64,000 nt of DNA from Sthenelais limicola (Eukaryota; Annelida; Polychaeta; Phyllodocida; Sigalionidae): positions 8,337,685-8,401,684 of the forward strand of contig OW804097.1 in assembly GCA_942159475.1 (NCBI GenBank), in the 5' to 3' direction. Of this stretch, positions 48,901 through 60,900 are shown piece by piece. The translations under genes were made by a program, and so were the position numbers. Within the stretch, counting starts at the first letter, position 1, and each line of letters begins with the position of its first letter. The notes below the pieces were generated by a model. It saw nothing but the letters and a program-made list of their open reading frames with translations. It was not told the origin of the DNA and made no database searches.

Positions 48901-51900
48901 ATCTCACAGCTTTAGTCCCCATTTGTGGGGATGTTACTATCATTAACAACAGATTATAAATAGAATAGAATAGATAATCTTTTATTTGTCCAAATTAAGT
49001 ACAGTTACAGTCAGTTGCAGACAAACAGGTCGACATGCTTATGCATCAGATTTATGTCCGATGCATATCTTCCAGCGGTTACCTTAATTTGATAATATCT
49101 AGGGTACTACCTTTGGCTAAACATAGCAGCTAAAAAAGCAAAATGAACCAATGGAAAGCCATAAGCTGTGAGCGGTCGGCCGGACCTGGACGTCCAACAC
49201 TAGTAGGCTCTGTCTTTACGCCTATAACCTGGCTTGGTCTGCATGCCTACAACACCCCCATCCTAACAAACGGGGATTCAATGGTATGGTTGTTAGCTAG
49301 TGTTACTGGTTACAAGTGGATTTATTTCTAGAATAACTTGAATGTCTGTTGTTATAATTATAATTTGCATTTTCTCAGACCAATGCATATAATAAAAACT
49401 TATAACAATAACTGTACATACTTTACAGCAGCCACCACGGCTGGAAGCATTACAAGACTGAAGCTAGTTTCCTTTCCGCCAAAGGCTCCTCCTGTGTGTG
49501 GAACAATATCTAGGTTAAAACTTTATTGGTGATGTTGCCATAAGGTTTTTGACCAAAATGAGTGCTGTTGCAATAGGGCATTTGCATGTTTCATTCACTT
49601 GGCATGTCTATAACTGTGCATGCTGGGATGGATTCAGTTTAAATCTGACAAAATTATTTAGCAACTTTTTAATGGAATATTGCAAGAATGTTTTTACCAG
49701 TATCATAGCTTGTGTAAATGATCCATAAATACCAAATGCAATAAAGTTGGAGTTTAGTTTAATAGAAACATGTAAAACACATGGATATTGGCATGAGATC
49801 ACTGTTAAGAATAACATGCTGAACATAACATGTTTTCTATCATTTTAACAACTCACATAAATGCATGTGAATCAAGATTCAAGATGTCAGACATGCAAAT
49901 CCTCTGTTATGATAAGGCCATTTTATGAATCATATTCCAGAAGCTCAAACAAAAAATGTAAATATAGCCGAGAATGAAAGAAACAACATCCTACTTTTTA
50001 TTCAATATATTTTATTGGGGCAGCTATGGGCAAAAATATATGATGTACCATGCATGAACACATATAATGTGTTTCAGGAAAATGAGACATAAGTCGCAAA
50101 ATTGATATTTTTTAAAGTGTTTCTTTCACAAGATCACATTATTGGAATGTTCTAATTTTCTAAGGGTTGATAAATCATGGTTATATCATTTTAGGACAAT
50201 CTATGTAATATATCCTTTCATTTTAAAGGTCATCATATGAACTACATTTAATTACTTTACTGTTTATTGACCCCCAGAAATATTGGAAACTTTTTTTTCA
50301 AAAGTGAAAATATCAAACTTAAAATCTAGAAATACTTATTCTATTATTAGATTCGATTATTAGACTGTTTACTACCATTGGAATCGGCTTGATCTCATCT
50401 TCTCAAACATAATGGTATCTCAAAATTCATATTTTGCAACTTATGACTCATTTTCCTAAAACATCTCACAAATACCACAGTGGGTCATATTTATATGAAA
50501 TTGAGGCTCAGAACTGGGTTATAGAAGGGCTTTATAATCGGAAGGCCCAATAAATATTAATGTTTGATAAATAATGTATTTAGTGGGGATGTAGAGATTT
50601 AAGATAAAACTGTGGGACAAAATACTGCTTCCTCGAACTTATCTGAATAGAGCGTTTGATGTTGAAACTTAAGTCAATACCAATAGTCACAAACTACGTA
50701 ATCACAAACATTGGTTGTACTTATGTAAGCCCATGTAAACAAGCAAGTAAAACTTTATAAATGTATGAACTTTAAACTTTATAAAATATAAACTTTATGA
50801 TGTAACCCAAACTACTATGCACATAATTAGTGATCGTTATTGTGAAGATTATAAAGTAAAGGTAATGTTGATATCATACCCATACGCTTGACCCTAATTG
50901 TCACCCTGTGGGTTCCTACACCCAAAGTTTCAGCTACCAATTTCTGAAAGTAGAAAATAGTCACTTTAGTATTTATATTCTCAAAGATCTTATGGGTGAA
51001 TCGCCAGAGAATGTACAATTTGTCTTCACCAATTGTATCGATCTAACACAACCTTAAGACAAAAATGACTTTCAAAATGCAGTTTAACCTCTAGTCTAGG
51101 TTGATCAGATGTTGATCAATGTGTTTGGTAATGTTGAACTGTATTTTGACCTTTATTTTTGTCTGAAATTTGAGTTATTTCAGAGAATTAATGAAGCTGA
51201 ATAATTGTACATTTTCTGTCGATTTCACCCATGTATAGTGGGTGTGATTAAAGACAAGGGTTTCTAAGTTTAAAAGGTTTTATTTATGAAATTATGGAGG
51301 TAAAATCCAGCGAAAAACATTATATGTGGTAAAAAGGTATCTGGGGTGAAAATTTTGAAGCCTTTTTTAAATTGGGATATCCATACTCTATTTATAGCCT
51401 GGGAAATCTCACAAGCTACTACATCACTTCCAGGGGGACCTGACTACAGGCGGTGGAGTGGGTGAGTGGAGAAGAGGGGTGGGAGAGGGTGGGGGCATCA
51501 AAGAGGGTGAGGGTAGGGAGAGGGTGTAGGAGGGGGAGAGTGAAGAAAAGGGAGTGGGAGGGAGGGAAAGAAGAGGTGGAGGGAAAAGAGGGGAGAGTGG
51601 ATGTAGGGGAAGGGAGAGGGGGAAGGATGGTAAAGCGAGAAGGGGGAGAATGAAAAAGAGTAGAGGGAGAGGGGGAATTGGAGATGGGTCGGGAGAGAAG
51701 AACAGGTATTGGAGACAGAGAAGAGGTGGAGGGAAAAGAGGGAGAAGGGGAAGTGTGGGGAGAGAGGGGGACATTCCGCATCCCTCACCTGGCCCTCACT
51801 TGTAGTGTACATTGATGATTTACCAATAATGAACCCCTCACCTGGCCCTCACTTGTAGTGTACATTGATGATTTACTAATAATGAACCCCTCACCTGGCC

Positions 51901-54900
51901 CTCACTTGTAGTGTACATTGATGATTTACTAATAATGAACCCCTCACCTGGCCCTCACTTGTAGTGTACATTGATGATTTACTAATAATGAACCCCTCAC
52001 CTGGCCCTCACTTGTAGTGTACATTGATGATTTACTGATAATGAATCTCTCACCTGGCCCTCACTTGTAATGTACATTGATGATTTACTAATAATGAATC
52101 TCTCACCTGGGCTCCACTTGGGTTCTGGCAGGAAGAGTAGATCTCCACATCCCGATCCTCGCCACGGGGCACCACCAGACTTGCCTGGGTCTCCAGGTAG
52201 AAGTGCTCCTGTCCACCAATGCGCACTTCACCAGAAAGGATGTTATCAGACGCAGCAAGGCCTGCACTGACGTCACCAGATAGGATGGTGCCCTCGTCCT
52301 CAAAGAAGGAATTGCACTCAATAGCTTCCTGTGGAGGGAGAAATAGTTATGATTATGTGCAAGGAGCATAGGGCAGGTAAGAAGTTTACAGTGGATTTTT
52401 GACATGCCAATTTGATGACCCTTTGTTGACATGCAGCCTGAAACTCCCATATAGGCTCAGCATTGTGGACATTTATTCTCTGTTTCTCCATCATTCTGTG
52501 AGTTTTTTTTAAAGAATTCTAAACCCCAGGTATCCATTGTTACAGCCAAAACATTTCAATTATGACCATCTGAATCTTTAAACTTCTAATGGTTCAATAT
52601 ATGGCATGAATATTTATCACCTGCAATGCCAAGTCTATGGGGATTATTTTTCTTCAGTCAACACATTGCTTAAATTGCACAACAAAATTATGTTATTTTA
52701 GTCCTGCCGGCATGACACTTATGTTCTCTATTGAGAATGAAATTACTGGCTGAACCAATGTAGAGTTAAATAATTAGGTTTTCATTTGTTTTTCTTTCTA
52801 CATACAACCTGGCTTATCAGCTTTCCTGTTGGTTTATTATATGAGGTGAACATTTTAACTGAATTAATAATCAATAAATAATCAGTGATACATAATCAAT
52901 AAACAATCAATGATACATACATCAATAGAAACTATTGGTTCCAACTCCTCATAAGTGACTTTGACCTTGTGAGCGGCCTTCCTAGCCAGAAGTACTGACT
53001 CGGCTACAATGGCTCCTATAACCTTACCACTAGACAGCACCTGAAATTTAGGAGTTAATAATCACTATTACAGTAGTTAAAATACTCCTTAACTTCAGAT
53101 ATTCATAGATAGCTTCAATACACAGTCCTGAAGCTTGGTACATGTATTCAAGCTACAAAAAGCACTAAATGAAAACATTATCATAAAGGGCTGTTTTTCT
53201 TTATTGTTTTAAGTAGATCTTGGTTTGTACAACCATGGTAATAGTTTCTTACCTTTTCAGATGCAAAGATCTCTCCATCTTGTTTTCCTGTTGAATTCAC
53301 AGCTGGGACGTCTGTGTGGTCAACGTAAGCCACTACGCCTGGCATACTTAAGGCCTCCGATGTATCCACGTTACGTATGTATGCATGTGCTTTAGTACTA
53401 AGCACAAAACCCAAGTACAGCTCATCTGTAATAATATTATTGATTCGCATGAGTGCATAATTGTGATGTGTTCCAGGAAAATGAGTCACAAGTCGCAGAA
53501 TTGATATTTTCCAAAGTGTTTTAGTTATAAGATATCTTTATTGGAATGTTCTGATTGTTGGTGGGTGAAGCACTTATAGTCATCTGGATCTATGTACCAA
53601 ATCTCAGGACATTGAATTAAATATATTCTTGCATTTTGAAGGCCTTCGTATGGAGTGTATTTAGTTACTTTATTGGCTATTACCCACCCAGAAACATTGC
53701 AAACATTTTTTTAAAAGAATAAAAATATCAAGCTTAAGATATAGGACTATATTAGATGTCCTGGTGTTTACTATCATTTGAATTGGCTTGATGTCCTCTT
53801 TTCAAATATCATGGTATCTCAAAATCCATATTTTGCGACTTATGACTATTATTTTCCTAAAACGGATCACATATTATTATTTAGTTTGATTGAAAAATTC
53901 CAATCTGATCATTTAACACTGCAGGGTAGTTGTCCAATAATAGTAAACTGTAGTACATCTATTAAGTGCTTACATATCTTACATATTATTTTTATGAATG
54001 AAAATAAAGGTTGCAATATTCCTGATGATCAATCACAACTAAAGTAGTTAAATATATTCCTTAGGATTTTATAACAAATATTTTCAATCGGCCTCAATTG
54101 TGATCCGTCTTAGGAAAATGAGTCATCGCAAAAAAATAGATTAAAAAAAAGTTTAATAAAAGTTTCCAATATTTCTGGGGGTCAATAAACAGTGAAGTAA
54201 CTAAATGTAGTCGATATGAGGACCTTCAAAATGAAAGGATATATTACATAGATTGTCCTGAAATTTGATACATCGATTGATATAGCTATCAGCGATCAAC
54301 CCGCCAAAAATTGGAACATTCCAAAAATGACATCTTGTGAAAAAAACATTTTGAAAAATATCAATTTTGCGACTTGTGACTCATTTTCCTAAAACGGATC
54401 ACAATTTAGATTGACATCTATATTCTCATGAGAACCAAGAAATGCATTGGTAACCATTTCTTGGCAATTTTAACCTCAGATAATATTATGCATAGTTGTC
54501 TTTAATTTACAGTCGTGGAATTTGGTCCGTAAACATGTGATGTGTTTCAGGAAAAAATGTATAATTGGCAGTTGCACATATTTAGTAATTTCAGCTAAAA
54601 AATGATTAATGTCTGAGTATATTTGTTATCGCATTGATTTAAAGTATCAGTTCTCTTATATTAAACTGCATTTTGAAGCTCATTTCTGTCTTAAATGTGG
54701 GTTATTTGAGAGGATTGCTGAAGGCGAATTGTACATTTTCCGGAAATCTGACCCATTTACCCACCTCTGTATTTAGGCATATCATCCACATAGACTGCCT
54801 CGCCTGTAGTGTGTTTTATTCCTGACAGGTGGGGTATAGGTTTGCCGACAGGATGAGGTATTTCATCAGGGTTCATCTCAAATACTTGGGACCCGCTGCT

Positions 54901-57900
54901 TGGTGTGTTTGTCCCCCCAGAGATGGCGCTCAGGTCTTCACAACTCTTGCCTCCTTCCTGATCCACTTTTGACTTTAAATATTATTATTCAACATTAATT
55001 TATTGTTGAATGAAACATATCATGTAGCAAATAAAAATGTTTGCAAATAAAAATGTTTAACAAGAAATCTTGGCTGTGATCAATCCACTAACCAAACCCC
55101 AAACTCCCTTATTCTATTATAGGCCTACATCTCAACAAATAAAGACTCCCCCCACCCCCCACCTCACTTCCACAATGGAATTTCACTCTTTTCCCCTGCC
55201 CCACTCCACGCGGGAAAGAGCGTTGTCAAGGACTCTGAGGTACAACGCGCGTTACTAACGCTACACAAATGAGAACTATGTTATTACGTCGTGGCCGGTA
55301 TCAGCATCAATATAGCCTACTTTGCCTGACATCTAGTTTACAGTAGAGTTTCCTTCACATCTTCCTTATTTAAATACAAATGTTGATAAATTAAATTGAT
55401 GGAGACAGAAAAGCACACTCTTTCAGAATTCAAACATATTGGCAATGTATAAATTTCGAGTAGAAATAGCATTTTTTATTACTTCGCTGGAGCGTAATTT
55501 CCCCGCGATATGCCGGCTACGATACAATAATCTACTTTAGCCAAAACCTAGTTTGCATTGGTCTGTCATGATCGATATCTATACCGATAACAGTGATATA
55601 TAAATATGATTCCCACCAAATGCAAGCTTAGACATTTCTCTTTCCGATGGTGTATAGGGTTAGGCAATTATTTTATATATTAATGCCTCATAATACCATA
55701 TTAGACAACCCAGTTTGGAGGATCGGATTTTTTTCTGTGGAGTCAATCCCATAATTATTGTCAAGCAGCAGGGCAAAGGCCGAAACTTATTGTTTAATGG
55801 TAACAATACAGTTACCCTCATATATTCCTTATTTAAATACCAATGTTGACAGAATTAAATAGGCTATATAGGGGTAAAAAAGCATGCTCTTTCAGAATTT
55901 AAACATCTTGATAATGTATTTGGAGTAGAAATAACGCTTTTTGTAATTTCGCGGGAGCATAATTTCCCCGCGATGTGCCTGACACAATGCAGTACGATCA
56001 GCTCATCAGAAAATCTGCAATCATCGGCAAGCATTTTTATTTTTATTTATGTAGGCCTAAGTGAAAACTTTCTCTCATATCTACCTCATTTAAACGCTGA
56101 ACTTGATATAAAAACATATTTAGGGGGAGAAAAGCATGCGCTTTCTGAATTTCAACATCTTGGCAATGTATTTCGACTAGTAATAGCGATTTTTATCAAT
56201 TTGCGGGAGCATAAAATCACTGGTGTAGGCCTACGCAAGTGTCTTGTAATAATATATGAAAATGAGTCACAAGTTGCCAAAAATCAATGATTACCATATT
56301 ATAGTTGCCAGTTTATATCATTTTGCTTTATATCCAGATTTAGCCTACTGGTAGGCCTATGCTTCTAAACCTTAACAGGGGGGCAAGAATAACTTTTCTG
56401 TTTTAGAGTTGTATGAATATGAATTGTAAAAAGTGTTGAATGTAAATATCATTGTTGGACATGTTGGACATTGTTGGACATGTCATGCGAAAGTCCCATA
56501 GCCCCAACATTACCGCAATATAAAATTTCTGTTCTTTTAACGTTAATATAGTTTTAGGGCTTTTAACTCTCATATATCCATCTTTAGAGGCAAACAATTT
56601 CAAATATAGCCTCCGTAATCGTTAAACCTTTACAGGGGCAATGTAAAAAGTGATTATGTATCACCCCAATGGTAACTCAATGGAGATTGTTTACTTCCGG
56701 TCCACACATCGGTACAACTACACAACTAATTTTCGTTGATTCATGCCCCGCTGCCTTGACACTTACGCACTCTATTGGTTTTTGTATCAATATATAATTA
56801 TGCTATTTACTCAATTTACTCTATTTTTCGGATTCACCATATAATTGATTAGTATAATTTGATAATGTTTAGATCTCAATAATTTGGCACACATGAAGAT
56901 ATCTGGTCACCGAGTAATGTCTATTTTGTAAGTTAATGACTATGAAAATTTCTTTTTTATTCACTAAAATAAAGAATACATTAGTCCTACTATGAAAAAA
57001 TAAAAAAATACTTAAGCTGCCTCTACATCAGTCCGGATTGTGCATCACCGACAGTTGGCAATCCTTGCCGATGCTTTTATCGGCCAACTGTTGGGAGTAA
57101 TGTGGAGGCTTTCCCGACGGCCTCCTGACACTTGTAGCTATTGGCAACTGTCCGCGACAGTCACAGACAATTTACATGTGTGTTACCGATGTGTCGGCGA
57201 TTGTAATCGCCAATGTAGAGGCATTGCCAATACTCAGGACAGATGGCAATGATACTTGGTTGCATCGCTACCAATGGGAACTTTTGCTATCGGCTAGTAT
57301 CGCAAGTATTGGGAGACAGAATCAGGACTGGTGTAGACACAGCTTTAGCAAGGTGAAGGACTGAGATGGCTTACCCCTAGCGTAGCGTTGCTGCAGAGTT
57401 GTTGTTTGACGCTCAGGTAGAACTTGAAGAAGAAGCTGGAGCAGAGGGCCATCCTGTATGCCTCCATGCCTCCAGGCACGCCCGGAGGAAGGCTCATGTC
57501 CTTCTGCAGTAGGCTGCATGCCTCTTCCACCAGCCCCTCCTCCCATCGCCTGACCAAAATATAGATAAAAGGATTATAGCTTATTCATTAATTTGACAAT
57601 AATGCTTTAACAAAGGATGAAGGTGTGTACAAAACAACTCAGAGCATGGAGTTGTATACAACACAACTCAGAGCATTGAGTTGTATACGCACACAACATA
57701 TACAACTCTACAATACGTTGTTTCAACAGTACATTTGGTAAGATCTGTATGGTTGTAATAGCTGAGTATTCAAGTTTAATTCAGTGTGGACACATTAACA
57801 TGTCATATAAGCAGAAGCAAAGTGTCTGAATCTTACTTTCCCTTCAGTGCCGCCATTGTTGTTTTGGCCAGCACTGTAGTGGCAGCCATGCCACCATAGC

Positions 57901-60900
57901 TGAGAACCACTTCCTCTATGATGTCACTTCCGCTTTCAAATTTGACCTTCATGCCGGCATTGACAATGGCAATGTCATCCTCACGTCTTCGAGATTGTTT
58001 GAATCCATAGAAATATTCATTCTGGAACATAACATTCATACCAACTGTTATATTTCCATGTGTCATATATGGGTCAGATTTTTAGAAAATGTACAATTTG
58101 CCTTCACCAACCCTCTCAAATAACCGAAATTTCAGACAAACATAAAATTCAAAATTCATTTCAACCTAACCAAACAGATTGCTAAAATCAATAGACTACA
58201 ATGCTGAACATACTCAAATTTACTTAGTATTGACTAATAGCTACTTTGTTCTTTCTAGATGTGTAGGTTATCAACAGCAGTTTGCATTCTACTGAAGATG
58301 TTATCCACAGAAGCGTGCATACCTAGACAGTCCTGCACTATAGAAATAGATTGAAGATGCAATATCAAATTATAATTTGAATCATTAAATCACCTGCGGT
58401 TAACACAGGAAACTTCATAGATGATTCATTTTTCCCATTCTCCTCGATCAACATGATATGAGGAGAATGGGGGATTAAAGTGCACCTTAAATGCTATGAA
58501 TCAAAGGGTATGGCTAATGTTTATATGCATGTGTATACTCTATAGCCAGTTTCAATGGTCAATTGGTTAGGCTGCCAGACTCCAAACTGGACATTGTGAG
58601 GTCGAGTCCCAGAGCAGCCAGCATTTTTAAGTTTGTCTCATTTTCTATCTTATTTTTTAATTTCATTAACCCATTCAGGCCATGTATTGCCTTAAGTCAC
58701 TCCCACGTGTTTGGCCGTGTATTGCCTTAAAGCACTCCCATGCATAGGACGCGTAGTGTGTAATAGCACTCCCATGCGTAGGACACATAGTGCGTAAAAG
58801 CACTCCATGGGAAAGGACGCGTAGTGCCAAAAAGCATCATAATAACAACATTATTTAGCGGTGGCGACGTAACAGGCAGTCCTTAAGGTTCATGACGTTA
58901 TTAGAATGTGCGTCATCCGGAGTAAAGTGGACTCGGTGAAGCGTTGTCCCAATGTGACGTGTATATTTCACTTAGGACGACATCAATTGAATGTTCTTTT
59001 TCCCACGCTTGGTCGTCAAGCATAACGCAACGTTGGCGGCGCTGTCCTGAATGAATTAATAACTTCACCTCTGGGACTCGGATTTCTTTTAAGCTCACAC
59101 ATGTAGTTATTAATGTAATTCCCTTTCAATTGGTGAAAGAGTTAGAGAGTCTAAGTTCGAATTAAGGGAGAAAAGTCCGTTGGATGGGGTTTGGTCATAT
59201 ATAAGGTTCTCTGTTATAGAGGTAGGGGGGCGGTCATAAGCTTGTGTTTATTTTTGGCGAAAATGGTTTTCGCACGGCCATGATTCGTCTAGCATATTAC
59301 CTTGTATATATAGAATAGTTTCATTTGCATATGTAATGAAAGTTTGCAGTCTAGCATGTCAAAGATGAGGTCATTAATGAAAATGAACAGTTGAGGACCT
59401 AGAATCGAACCTTGGGGTACACCTGTGTTAAAGGTGATGTTTGAGGATAACATGGTATTTACTAGCTCACATTGTTTCCTGTTCTCAAGATAGGTTTTAC
59501 ACCATTAGAGGAGGGTTCCTTGAATGCCAATATGATGAAGTTTGTTTAGAAGGATATTGTGATTCACTAAGTGAAAGCCTTTTCTAAAGTCTATTAAGGT
59601 GACAAAAGTATCATTGTTTGAATCAAGGCTATATTCTGTCAGAGAATTCTATGATTGCTTCAGTGGTTGACATTCCAGCTTTAAAGCCATACTGTTTGTC
59701 ATTTAGAATGCCATACATTTCAAGATAATTTGCTATTCTTTTGTTAATGATTTTTCCCATTATTTTACTAGGGGTAGGGAGTAGCAAGATAGGGCAGTAG
59801 TTGTTAATTTTGCTCGGGTCACCCCCTTTAAAAGGGGAAATAATTTCTGCAGTTTTCCAGTGTGTAAATTCATTGATCAAAGTATAGTATTTTTGTATTT
59901 TTCCTTTCATTTTTCTGTATTACATAACTTATTATCAACAAGAATGAGGGTATCCTTTTTGCCTTTGGTAATTATTGACATATCATTGTCTGTTTCAGTA
60001 TCTTTTCCATTTAATTGAGGCATTAAATCATCATGAGGTACTGAGTGTACTATACATAATGTCTTAATGAATAAAATATTGAAACATAAAAAAGCATAAA
60101 AACAGTTTAGATATTCTGTATAGACATTTGGTGTAACAACAAAGACATTTAATATAGACATTCTGTGTAGCAACAAATAACTTTCTGGCCTTTACAGACA
60201 TTATCTAAAAATTATCCACTCAAGTAGTCAAGGACCATGCTGGAAGACCAGGATTTCTTTTCTGAAACATGGCTCCTATTTGTACAATATATTTAGGTAC
60301 AAATAAAGAATATTATTGAATTGAATTGAAACAAAAGGAGTGTCTCACCTGTTGTGTATAGGGTATGAGGACACCCTGGAGGAGCTCTCCAGGTGTCAGC
60401 TTGGTCCTCCTGTAGCCAGTGAAGAAGCTGTCATCATGCTGGACCCACCTACTCTCCACACCTGCAAAATATAGATCAAATCAGGATTACAAGGATCAGA
60501 TTTTCATTTTCAGAAAATGTAGAATTTAACTTCGCCAACCTTCTCAAATAACCCAAATTTCAGACGGAAATAAAATTCAAAATATAGGTCACCCTAACCA
60601 AACAGATTGCTAGAATCAATGCAATGCCAAATATACTTAAATTTATTGCAGCCTAATTTAGCAGAATTTACCTCATGTGTACAGCTGCCAATTGTACATT
60701 TTCTGAAAATCTGACCCACATTTATGATCTGTTACAAGAAAATGAGTCTCATGTCACATGTCAAAATTGATATTTTCCAAAGCGATTTATTCACAAGATC
60801 TCTTCATAGATTCTCTTTTTTTTTGATGGGGGGGGGGGGGGGGGGGGAGGGGGTTGAGCAATGTCAATCATTTATGTATGTATCAAATTTCAGGACTATA

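Noticed and set aside
51419..51812. Pro/Ser-rich minus-strand and Gly/Arg-rich plus-strand frames
   Set aside because: They translate the polypurine tract; no start context, homology or splice support.
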